Program-made: the position numbers and the translations under genes
Shown: positions 1 through 4,078 of the stretch, piece by piece
How the letters are laid out: every line of letters starts with the position of its first letter
Numbering within the stretch: the first letter of the stretch is position 1
Notes under the pieces: model-generated
What the model saw: only the letters and a program-made list of their open reading frames with translations
Databases searched by the model: none
Told to the model about the DNA's origin: nothing
NCBI GenBank assembly: GCA_934454215.1
Contig: CAKSGG010000152.1
Coordinates: 1 to 7,448 of the forward strand
Reading direction: 5' to 3'
Origin: an uncultured Clostridia bacterium
GTDB taxonomy: Bacteria > Bacillota > Clostridia > UBA1381
DNA: 7,448 nt

Positions 1-2
1 AC

Positions 3-71
3 GTGGCCTATTGTCTGGGCGCAGAGGCCGGGAGAAAGGAGGCCATGAGCGATGACAAAGGCAGAGCGTGA
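3..71 (+). CDS. C-terminal end of an unidentified protein (5' end outside window)
   Basis: An open frame enters from the left edge and ends at TGA 69-71, giving 22 residues that start VAYCLGAEAGRKEAM and end in DDKGRA. Composition (Ala/Gly/Glu/Arg, then a charged tail) is protein-like. The AAAGGAGG at 35-42 lies inside it and serves the next gene, which starts 20 bases before this stop, so the two look translationally coupled. Too little is visible to name a family; the small size and overlap suit the small accessory genes of clostridial phages. An in-frame ATG at 45 could only make an 8-residue peptide, so I take the whole frame as the end of a longer gene. Confidence 0.45.
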   Translation: MAYCLGAEAGRKEAMSDDKGRA

Positions 72-195
72 AATGATAGAACGCATCCACGCCCTCGGTA
101 TAATCCTATCACTCGACGAGGAGCAAACGGGACTTGTCCTCGCGAGGATTAAGGAAATGTTAGCGAAGCAGGAAGCGGAGGCGAAAAAGCCTTAA
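52..195 (+). CDS. small helical hypothetical protein, 47 aa
   Basis: ATG at 52 follows AAAGGAGG (35-42) with a 9-nt spacer, and the frame closes at TAA 193-195. The product begins MTKAEREMIERIHALGIIL and continues with charged amphipathic stretches ending in a KQEAEAKKP tail. I see no Cys pair, signal peptide or membrane segment; it reads as two short helices split around residues 19-26. No function is recognised. It overlaps the end of the preceding gene by 20 nt, so they are probably co-transcribed. It is the last coding unit before the gene-free, repeat-rich stretch at 196-494. If that stretch is the phage attachment site, this gene lies at the opposite end of the prophage map from the integrase, where accessory genes are common. 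Confidence 0.6.
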   Translation: MTKAEREMIERIHALGIILSLDEEQTGLVLARIKEMLAKQEAEAKKP

Positions 196-216
196 TTTCT
201 GCCCTTCGTGCGCTAA

Positions 217-233
217 AAATGTGCGCCAAGAAA
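217..233 (+). repeat. 17-bp direct repeat, left copy (candidate arm site)
   Basis: AAATGTGCGCCAAGAAA occurs here and again, base for base, at 465-481, 248 bp apart in the same orientation. A degenerate copy of its core (CGTGCGCTAA) lies just upstream at 207-216, making a tandem pair like the one at 457-477. Proposed as an integrase arm-binding site. Confidence 0.6.
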
Positions 234-270
234 TAGCAAGCAGAACGAATAAACCGAGAAAGCGGCCATA

Positions 271-284
271 ATAGGCGGGAACGG
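271..284. repeat. 14-bp inverted repeat, left arm
   Basis: ATAGGCGGGAACGG is the exact reverse complement of 433-446 (CCGTTCCCGCCTAT). The arms lie 148 bp apart and enclose the 336-356 dyad. They could be protein sites in opposite orientation within the att region, or the base of a long-range RNA stem. Confidence 0.6.
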
Positions 285-320
285 AGAAAAAAGGCAATAA
301 TTTTTGTGCAATATTGAGAG

Positions 321-349
321 TTGTAATAACTGCCCCAAGAATGTACAAT
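321..349 (+). promoter_or_regulatory. candidate promoter for the zinc-ribbon/integrase operon
   Basis: TTGTAA (321-326) and TACAAT (344-349) are separated by 17 nt and match the sigma-A consensus at 4/6 and 5/6 positions. It points at the zinc-ribbon and int genes, with a predicted start near 356. The -10 lies inside the 336-356 dyad, so a protein bound there would block it: self-limiting int expression, if the dyad is the integrase core, is one reading. Confidence 0.4.
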
Positions 350-356
350 ATTCTTG
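336..356. other. 7-7-7 dyad, candidate integrase core (crossover) site
   Basis: CAAGAAT (336-342) and ATTCTTG (350-356) are perfect inverted repeats around a 7-nt spacer, gtacaat (343-349). This matches the core architecture used by tyrosine recombinases (half-site, 6-8 bp overlap, half-site). It overlaps the -10 hexamer of the promoter at 321-349, so it could instead be a repressor operator. No host attB is available to compare. Confidence 0.45.
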
Positions 357-432
357 CCAATTAAAACGAACCGTTGCAATACTTACGCGAAAGAGGGGGT
401 TTAACCCTTGAATTGTGCGCCAAAATTGCAAG

Positions 433-446
433 CCGTTCCCGCCTAT
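433..446. repeat. 14-bp inverted repeat, right arm
   Basis: CCGTTCCCGCCTAT is the exact reverse complement of 271-284. It lies between the candidate arm sites at 414-423 and 457-466. A smaller dyad, GGGTTTAACCC, lies nearby at 397-407. Confidence 0.6.
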
Positions 447-464
447 TCGCCGAAGTTGTGCGCC

Positions 465-481
465 AAATGTGCGCCAAGAAA
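465..481 (+). repeat. 17-bp direct repeat, right copy (candidate arm site)
   Basis: Identical to 217-233. The related element TGTGCGCCAA also starts at 457, exactly 11 bp before its counterpart at 468, about one helical turn, and again at 414. The repeat ends on the first base of the ribosome binding site (AGGAG, 481-485) of the next gene, so occupancy here could lower expression of the zinc-ribbon/int operon. Confidence 0.6.
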
Positions 482-494
482 GGAGAGCGGCGGC

Positions 495-656
495 GTGGTG
501 AAATTGGTAAACGGGCAGTTGTGGTATTGCTGCCCGGTCTGTGGCCAAAAGCTGCACAAGCTGGCCCCCGATGCCGTTTGTAATGGCGTCACAACCTTTT
601 GCAGGCGGTGTAAATGGGAAGGGGTAATGAACATCAAGGAGCGGAAAGGAGCTTAA
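495..656 (+). CDS. small zinc-ribbon protein (Com / cysteine-rich KTR-like), 53 aa
   Basis: The product has two Cys pairs, CPVC at residues 13-16 and CRRC at 36-39, after the motif VNGQLWYCC, and ends around MNIKE. This spacing gives a single zinc ribbon, as in the phage Mu Com protein (a translational regulator) and the small 'cysteine-rich KTR' proteins common beside clostridial integrases. Start choice: GTG at 495 follows AGGAG (481-485) by 9 nt and gives the usual length of about 55 residues; the longer frame opening at TTG 408 has no convincing binding site and would add a stretch encoded by the repeat region. It ends 3 nt before the int start, so the two are surely co-translated or co-transcribed. 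Nucleic-acid binding and a link to int are inferred. Confidence 0.75.
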   Translation: MVKLVNGQLWYCCPVCGQKLHKLAPDAVCNGVTTFCRRCKWEGVMNIKERKGA

Positions 657-659
657 ACA

Positions 660-2042
660 ATGGCGAGCATTAGGAAGATAGAGGGGAAACACGGCACGGC
701 GTATAAAATCACGGTCACGCTGGGCCGTGATGCCCTCGACCGGCAAATCAGACATTATAAGACATGGAAGCCGGACAAGCCCATGACCGCGCGAGAACTC
801 AACAGAGAATTGCAGCGCGTGGCAACAGAGTTTGAACAAGACCTAATGAGCGGCTTTCAAGCAGATAACAAACAGACCTTTGCCGAGTACGCCGCATACT
901 GCTACACCATAAGGGAGCAGCGCGGGGACAAGCCGCAAACGCTGGCCCGCGTCCGGCGGCAAACTGCGCGGATCAATGAGTATATAGGGCAAATCCCTAT
1001 TCAGGAAATCCGGCCGAAGCACCTAACCGAGCTTTACAAGAAGTTTTCCGAGCCTGGGGCCTGCCGATGGCAAGTGTACGCGCTGCCCGCCGTGGACTTC
1101 AAAGAGCTTATACCAGAGGGGAAAACTTGCAACGATTTTGCGCGGTCGTGTGGTGTCTATGGGAATTTGATCCGCAGACTATGTAAAAATCAGCCAATCA
1201 GCCGCCAAAACGCCGCCATAATCGAAAAGAACTTAGGCCGAAAGGATCTTTTCAGCCTAACGGGAGCCGAAAAGCCACTATCCCCCGGGACGATCAGAGA
1301 CTATCACGCAATCATTTACACGGTGCTTGAACAAGCTTACAAAGAAATGATTATCAAATATAACCCCGCAAAGCGTGTAACGCTGCCAAAGAAAAAGCGC
1401 GTTCGTGAAAGCAAGGCTTTACAGCCGGAGCAGCTTAAAGCCGTTCTTGCTGCTTTGGAAGGGGAGCCGCTGCCATTCCGCGCATTGATAACCTTTTTTA
1501 TTTCCACGGGATGCCGCAGAGGGGAGGCCCTTGCGCTGACATGGGACAAGGTGGACTTTGTGCGGCGGGAAGTTCTGATAAATCAAAGCATGATTTATCT
1601 CCCCGAAACAGGCATACAGAGCGGGCCGACAAAGACCGACAACAGCCGCCGCGTGGCCCTCCCGGATGAAACTATTGACCTCTTGCGCAAGCTATGGGCG
1701 GAGCAGGCAAAAAACCGGCTGCGGCTGGGCGATCTTTGGGAAGATAGCAACCTTGTATTTCCAAGATGGAACGGAAATCCGATGAACCCCGGAAACGTGA
1801 ACCTTGAATTGACCGCATTTTGTGACCGGCACGGCCTCCCCCATATTAACCCGCACTTGTTCCGACATTCCGCCGCTTCCGTTTTGCTCTCAAACGGCGT
1901 GGACGTGCTGACCGTGGCCGGGATGCTGGGGCATTCCGACGTATCAACGACGCTTGACACATACGCACACGCCATAGACGAAGCACGACACAAAACGGCG
2001 GATTGTATCAGCGAAACTATTTTGCATAAAAATAGGGCATAA
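660..2042 (+). CDS. int: phage tyrosine integrase with inserted HTH-like segment
   Basis: This 460-aa site-specific recombinase would insert and excise the element by strand exchange at att sites. Residues 1-67 look like an arm-type DNA-binding domain (AP2-like, IRKIEGKHGTAYKITVTLG). A SAM-like core-binding domain starts near 73 and resumes around 206-240. The catalytic domain has R286 (STGCRRGE), K325 (GPTKTDNSRR), H399-x-x-R402 (NPHLFRH), H425 (LGHSDVSTT) and nucleophile Y435 (DTYAH), so it should be active. It is longer than the usual ~380-400 aa because of about 70 residues at 135-205, where 156-193 read as an XRE-like helix-turn-helix (FARSCGVYGNLIRRL, then ISRQNAAIIEKNLG). AAAGGAG (645-651) precedes ATG by 8 nt. 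Int follows the zinc-ribbon gene and the candidate att site, the normal int-attP arrangement. Confidence 0.96.
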   Translation: MASIRKIEGKHGTAYKITVTLGRDALDRQIRHYKTWKPDKPMTARELNRELQRVATEFEQDLMSGFQADNKQTFAEYAAYCYTIREQRGDKPQTLARVRRQTARINEYIGQIPIQEIRPKHLTELYKKFSEPGACRWQVYALPAVDFKELIPEGKTCNDFARSCGVYGNLIRRLCKNQPISRQNAAIIEKNLGRKDLFSLTGAEKPLSPGTIRDYHAIIYTVLEQAYKEMIIKYNPAKRVTLPKKKRVRESKALQPEQLKAVLAALEGEPLPFRALITFFISTGCRRGEALALTWDKVDFVRREVLINQSMIYLPETGIQSGPTKTDNSRRVALPDETIDLLRKLWAEQAKNRLRLGDLWEDSNLVFPRWNGNPMNPGNVNLELTAFCDRHGLPHINPHLFRHSAASVLLSNGVDVLTVAGMLGHSDVSTTLDTYAHAIDEARHKTADCISETILHKNRA

Positions 2043-2045
2043 CTC

Positions 2046-2074
2046 TTGCAAAATCCCGCTTTTTGTGATATAAT
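2046..2074 (+). promoter_or_regulatory. strong sigma-A-type promoter after int
   Basis: TTGCAA (2046-2051), a 17-nt spacer and a perfect TATAAT (2069-2074), with an extended -10 TG at 2066-2067. It begins 4 nt after the int stop and points at the early genes. The predicted start is near 2081. This is the best promoter in the window and probably drives the lytic early operon through the leader at 2081-2206. Confidence 0.72.
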
Positions 2075-2130
2075 AAAGAAAATTGAATGACAAAACAAAC
2101 GGGGAGAAATCCCCCTTTGAATGTGCCTTT

Positions 2131-2186
2131 GTGCCTATTACTTACGCATGGTAAAAGTGCGTGAGCGATAGGCACTTTTTATTTTT
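2131..2186 (+). terminator. long hairpin plus U-tract: terminator or attenuator in the early leader
   Basis: GTGCCTAT (2131-2138) pairs with ATAGGCAC (2168-2175), and CTTACGCA (2141-2148) pairs with TGCGTGAG (2158-2165, one G-U), separated by a 2x2 internal loop and closed by a 9-nt loop. TTTTTATTTTT follows directly (2176-2186). This is a canonical intrinsic terminator 50 nt downstream of the predicted start from the 2046-2074 promoter and 20 nt before the next gene. A second GTGCCT at 2123-2128 could pair with the same 3' arm, and a GGGG/CCCC mini-hairpin sits at 2101-2114. Either the int transcript ends here and a ~105-nt RNA is made, or it attenuates early genes. Confidence 0.75.
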
Positions 2187-2206
2187 AACCCGAAAGGAGC
2201 TTTATC

Positions 2207-2398
2207 ATGGTACGAATTAGAACTATTCCGAAAGCAGTTGCGGAGATCAAGGCGCAAGACCCCGGAAGCTACATCAACGAGCGACTTTTGCGCCGCTGGG
2301 TGAAAGACGGCACGATCAAGCCCGTTAACGGCAGCTACACTTATACGCTTGTCAACCTTGACGAGCTGGAAAGATTCCTTGCCAATGAAAATAACTGA
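2207..2398 (+). CDS. excisionase/MerR-like DNA-binding protein, 63 aa
   Basis: A 63-aa protein: MVRIRTIPKAVAEIKAQ, then a helix-turn-helix-like stretch NERLLRRWVKDGTI (residues 24-37), then a short wing (KPVNGSYTYTLVN) and a terminal helix LDELERFLAN. This is the layout of the small winged HTH (MerR/Xis-type, HTH_17-like) proteins common early in Clostridia phages, which bend DNA in excision or regulate early transcription. AAAGGAG (2193-2199) with a 7-nt spacer fixes the ATG. It is the first gene after the 2046-2074 promoter and the leader hairpin. Its place next to int favours an excisionase or directionality factor, but a transcriptional regulator is equally possible from sequence alone. 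The 3' end overlaps the next gene by 14 nt. Confidence 0.72.
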   Translation: MVRIRTIPKAVAEIKAQDPGSYINERLLRRWVKDGTIKPVNGSYTYTLVNLDELERFLANENN

Positions 2399-2645
2399 TC
2401 TTTTGAGCCACGGCCAGGCTAACGCCGTTCCCCTCCGAGATTTGGTGTGGATAACTGGCCTCGACGGTCGAACCGTCCGCGCTATGATCTCCGCCGAGAG
2501 ACGAGCGGGCGCGGCCATATTGAGCGATAACGCAACCGGCTATTACCTCCCCGCGAACGAGGAAGAAAAGGCGCGTTTTGTCCGCTCCATGCGGCACAGG
2601 GCGAAAGAAATTCTATGCGCGGCGGATGCCGTGGAAAGGAGCTAA
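2385..2645 (+). CDS. winged-helix-like phage protein, 86 aa
   Basis: An 86-residue basic protein. Residues 14-55 (VPLRDLVWITGLDGRTVRAMIS, then ERRAGAAILSDNATGYYLP) fit a winged helix: two helices with a turn at GLDGRT, then a beta wing at ILSDNATGYYLP. The tail (63-86, ARFVRSMRHRAKEIL) is an amphipathic helix. Proteins of this pattern are frequent early in clostridial phages and are usually left as hypothetical; DNA binding is inferred. I start at ATG 2385, which overlaps the preceding stop by 14 nt; the frame opens further upstream, but that part is already coding in another frame. The binding site is weak (GGAAAG near 2369), suggesting translation coupled to the previous gene. Confidence 0.7.
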   Translation: MKITDLLSHGQANAVPLRDLVWITGLDGRTVRAMISAERRAGAAILSDNATGYYLPANEEEKARFVRSMRHRAKEILCAADAVERS

Positions 2646-2647
2646 AA

Positions 2648-2923
2648 ATGCTGACTGGGAAATATGCAGACTTTGCGGAGTATTTCGGGAACGATGTCGC
2701 AGAGGGAATTTTCAAGGCGGATATTTCAACGGCAAAAAAGAAAGACAAGATTAAGCGCCTGAAGAAAAAGCTTTTGGAACTGCCCGCAGCAGACGTCGGC
2801 ATAGCGTATCAAAATATTCTGGCGGAGCAGGTCGGCATTTTTAGCGCTGAACGCCCGCCGGAAACCGTATGGAACGCAGAAAGAATAATTTTTCAAATTC
2901 AGACTTTAGAAATGGAGATTTAA
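2648..2923 (+). CDS. unidentified early phage protein, 91 aa
   Basis: AAAGGAG (2635-2641) lies 6 nt before ATG 2648, 2 nt after the preceding stop. The 91-aa product begins MLTGKYADFAEYFGNDVAEG, has a strongly basic helix at about 27-46 (TAKKKDKIKRLKKKLLEL) and ends in an acidic-aliphatic helix (IIFQIQTLEMEI). No Cys pair, membrane segment or catalytic motif is visible. I do not recognise the family. The basic helix allows nucleic-acid binding, and the position directly before the replisome organizer, 4 nt upstream, suggests a role in early replication or its control. Confidence 0.65.
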   Translation: MLTGKYADFAEYFGNDVAEGIFKADISTAKKKDKIKRLKKKLLELPAADVGIAYQNILAEQVGIFSAERPPETVWNAERIIFQIQTLEMEI

Positions 2924-2927
2924 GCGA

Positions 2928-3326
2928 ATGTCAGAGGACAAGAAAAGATTTTGGTGGTTGAAACTGAAAGAAGGGTATTTCGATTCTGAGGGAATGCGCC
3001 GATTGAGGAAACAGGCAGGCGGCGAGGTCTTCACAATCATCTACTTAAAAATGCAGCTTGCAAGCCTGCGCACGGATGGGGTTATTTCCTATAACGGATA
3101 TGATGAAACATTTGCAAAAGAAATCGCCTTTGCCATCGGTGAAGATGCCGACAATGTCGCAAACACAATTGAAGCCCTGCGCCGCTATAAACTCATTGAG
3201 AACATTACAGACGAAAGTTTTTTTCTGCCCGAGGCCGTAGCCAATACGGGAAGTGAAAGCGATTCAGCGGCAAGAGTGCGGCGGTTGCGAGAACGCAGAG
3301 CGTTACAAAGTAACGATGGGAAATAA
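2928..3326 (+). CDS. phage replisome organizer, N-terminal domain only (132 aa)
   Basis: KKRFWWLKLKEGYFDSEGMRRLRK, AGGEVFTIIYLKMQLASL and the DGVISYNGYDETFAKEIA segment (residues 5-70) are the signature of the phage replisome organizer N-terminal domain, a winged-helix, DnaD-like initiator that binds the phage origin. Family members are usually about 250-300 aa; this one stops at 132, right after a basic linker (SAARVRRLRERRALQSN). The end of the gene encodes the first of three GTTACAnTGTAAC-type dyads. The -1 frame downstream reads LHCNGKMSQCN and then GAG/TAA repeats, resembling the low-complexity linker of longer relatives, so the C-terminus is probably lost by a frameshift and stop codons. 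GGAG (2914-2917) is 10 nt before ATG. It may still bind origin DNA. Confidence 0.85.
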   Translation: MSEDKKRFWWLKLKEGYFDSEGMRRLRKQAGGEVFTIIYLKMQLASLRTDGVISYNGYDETFAKEIAFAIGEDADNVANTIEALRRYKLIENITDESFFLPEAVANTGSESDSAARVRRLRERRALQSNDGK

Positions 3327-3376
3327 ATCTCCGCTCACTGGTGTTACATTGTAACGGTAAAATGTCACAATGTAAC
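3302..3376. repeat. three 13-bp dyads (candidate initiator/operator sites)
   Basis: GTTACAAAGTAAC (3302-3314), GTTACATTGTAAC (3343-3355) and GTCACAATGTAAC (3364-3376) share the dyad GTTACAnTGTAAC. Starts are 41 and 21 bp apart, near four and two helical turns, so all face the same side of the DNA. The first is inside the organizer gene and the others follow its stop. Placement next to the initiator gene favours binding by the replisome organizer. Confidence 0.65.
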
Positions 3377-3412
3377 TAAGAGTAAGAGATAGAGTAAGAG
3401 TAAGAGATAGAG
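3377..3412 (+). repeat. two perfect 18-bp tandem repeats
   Basis: TAAGAGTAAGAGATAGAG occurs twice head to tail with no spacer (3377-3394, 3395-3412), and a partial AGTAAAAG follows. The tract is purine-rich on the + strand. It could be iterons, or the mutated remnant of a Glu/Ile/Lys-rich linker of the organizer gene. Confidence 0.75.
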
Positions 3413-3420
3413 AGTAAAAG

Positions 3421-3438
3421 GGAATGACAAGTCATTCC
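3421..3438. repeat. perfect 8-2-8 palindrome
   Basis: GGAATGAC and GTCATTCC flank AA, making an 18-bp perfect dyad. No U-tract follows, so it is unlikely to be a terminator; a dimeric protein site within the candidate origin is more likely. A separate GC-rich hairpin (3454-3470) follows 15 bp later. Confidence 0.6.
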
Positions 3439-3546
3439 GCACAATGTATAAGGGTGCGCTGCGCGCGCACTACCGCCGATATTATATATTTTTGAATTTT
3501 TCTTCTTTAGACATACTTAATCGGTCGGCAGTACGAGGCGCAGAAA

Positions 3547-3711
3547 ATGACAAAAGGGGCACCTTATGGCAATTCGAACGCGAAAAAACAATTGGGCCAA
3601 AATGGACCTTTTGTTAAAGGCGATACAGCTGAAAAAGCGAAAGACGGGAAGTTTACCGCAGGTGCCCAAAATGAGCACCTGCGGAAGAGACGAACATTTT
3701 TTAAGGAGTGA
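3547..3711 (+). CDS. small polar hypothetical protein, 54 aa
   Basis: ATG 3547 follows GAGG (3535-3538) by 8 nt and the frame ends at TGA 3709-3711. The product is Gly/Asn/Lys-rich and begins MTKGAPYGNSNAKKQ, then FVKGDTAEKAKDGKF and LRKRRTFFKE. The GAPxGNxNA and FxKGD stretches resemble the disordered, basic N-termini of several small phage DNA-binding proteins, including small terminase-like ones, but no folded domain follows. Another frame over the same bases (from ATG 3566) reads straight into the next gene, but its composition is less natural and its binding site (AAGGGG) weaker. I prefer this frame because the stop sits right at the next gene's AAGGAG-GTG start. The product could be a remnant of a longer gene. 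Confidence 0.5.
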   Translation: MTKGAPYGNSNAKKQLGQNGPFVKGDTAEKAKDGKFTAGAQNEHLRKRRTFFKE

Positions 3712-3715
3712 TGAT

Positions 3716-4069
3716 GTGACCTTTGATTTTGAGAAATTCGCAAGGATAACCGCGAGCGTGTACCCGCCGAGCGTCTATACTTTGCAAGACGCCTTGACCG
3801 TGTTCAAATACTACTTCGAGCAGTACGAAAAGCACATGGGGAGGCCGCATCCGGCCATCCGAATAAGTCAGATTGTGCGGATATGCCAGGATATGCCCTA
3901 TATCAATCAAGAGAACAGGGGCAGCTATTATGAGGATGTTTCCCCGGCGGGGTACGTTTCCATGATCGACCGGCACTTTGCAACAAAGTACCGGCATTGT
4001 GATTATAACATCAACCACTTTTTCAGCGGAAGAATTAGGGAACTCCGATTTTACGAGGAGCTTTATTGA
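3716..4069 (+). CDS. phage replication-region protein of unknown function, 117 aa
   Basis: I start at GTG 3716, 7 nt after AAGGAG (3703-3708). The frame extends upstream to ATG 3566, but that stretch overlaps the preceding small gene and lacks a good binding site. The 117-aa product has FEKFARITASVYPPSVYTLQDAL, FKYYFEQYEKHMGRPHP, ISQIVRICQDMPYI and the distinctive ending CDYNINHFFSGRIRELRFYE. This C-terminal pattern recurs in early-region hypothetical proteins of Clostridia phages. It appears soluble and mostly helical, with a Tyr/Phe/Arg-rich tail. Position between origin and nuclease suggests a DNA-metabolism role, but nothing shows the reaction. The stop TGA overlaps the nuclease start (TTGA). 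Confidence 0.75.
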   Translation: MTFDFEKFARITASVYPPSVYTLQDALTVFKYYFEQYEKHMGRPHPAIRISQIVRICQDMPYINQENRGSYYEDVSPAGYVSMIDRHFATKYRHCDYNINHFFSGRIRELRFYEELY

Positions 4070-4078
4070 AAGGGGTGA
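4065..4078 (+). repeat. 14-bp direct repeat at left edge of the nuclease gene
   Basis: ATTGAAAGGGGTGA is identical to 4421-4434. Each copy contains a gene's TGA stop followed by an AAAGGGG translation-initiation stretch. The pair brackets the nuclease gene precisely. Confidence 0.6.

Larger units (their letters stand above)
207..481. other. candidate phage attachment site (attP-like region)
   Basis: The roughly 300 bases between the 47-aa gene and the zinc-ribbon gene hold no supportable gene but are full of symmetry. Seen directly: a 7-bp inverted repeat with a 7-nt spacer at 336-356; copies of TGTGCGCCAA on the + strand at 220-229, 414-423, 457-466 and 468-477, plus a degenerate copy CGTGCGCTAA at 207-216; and a 14-bp inverted repeat at 271-284 and 433-446. 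Known for the family: tyrosine integrases with an N-terminal arm-binding domain act on a core of two inverted half-sites around a 6-8 bp overlap, flanked by direct-repeat arm sites, and attP normally lies next to int. The outer repeat copies sit about 121 and 127 bp from the core centre. The role is inferred; operator sites for a repressor are the main alternative. Confidence 0.5.
3302..3523. other. candidate phage replication origin
   Basis: In order: three 13-bp dyads (3302-3376), two perfect 18-bp tandem repeats (3377-3412), an 8-2-8 palindrome GGAATGAC/GTCATTCC (3421-3438), a GC hairpin GTGCGC/GCGCAC with a 5-nt loop (3454-3470) and an AT-rich tract (about 3477-3523). The part after the organizer stop codon (3327-3546) has no supportable gene. 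Many Firmicutes phages and lambda place the origin in or beside the initiator gene, with iterons followed by an AT-rich unwinding element; this matches. Function is inferred. Confidence 0.55.

Noticed and set aside
160..360. Minus-strand frame encoding a hydrophobic 66-residue peptide with two possible membrane segments
   Set aside because: It opens with TTG, has no ribosome binding site (upstream reads cggttcgttttaa), overlaps the 47-aa gene on the other strand, and covers the symmetric att-like DNA.
408..494. N-terminal extension of the zinc-ribbon gene from TTG 408
   Set aside because: No good binding site before 408. The extra residues are encoded by the repeat elements, while GTG 495 has AGGAG at 9 nt and gives the usual family length.
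1595..2098. Long minus-strand frame (167 residues) opposite the integrase
   Set aside because: It is antisense to conserved catalytic motifs of int, its composition (Ser/Cys/Arg-rich) is that of a shadow frame, and no binding site supports it.
3316..3330. Programmed -1 frameshift that would extend the organizer
   Set aside because: GGGAAAT is not in slippery register with frame 0, and the -1 frame meets TAA at 3377 and several more stops soon after.
3377..3412. CRISPR-like repeat array
   Set aside because: Only two 18-bp units, directly abutting with no spacers; low-complexity purine repeats, not a CRISPR.
3454..3500. GC hairpin followed by T-rich sequence as an intrinsic terminator
   Set aside because: The T-rich stretch begins about 15-20 nt after the stem instead of directly following it, so it does not form a canonical U-tract.
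3492..3520. Possible promoter TTGAAT to TACTTAAT before the 54-aa gene
   Set aside because: Spacing (about 14 nt) and the -10 match are poor; AT-rich origin DNA yields such matches easily.
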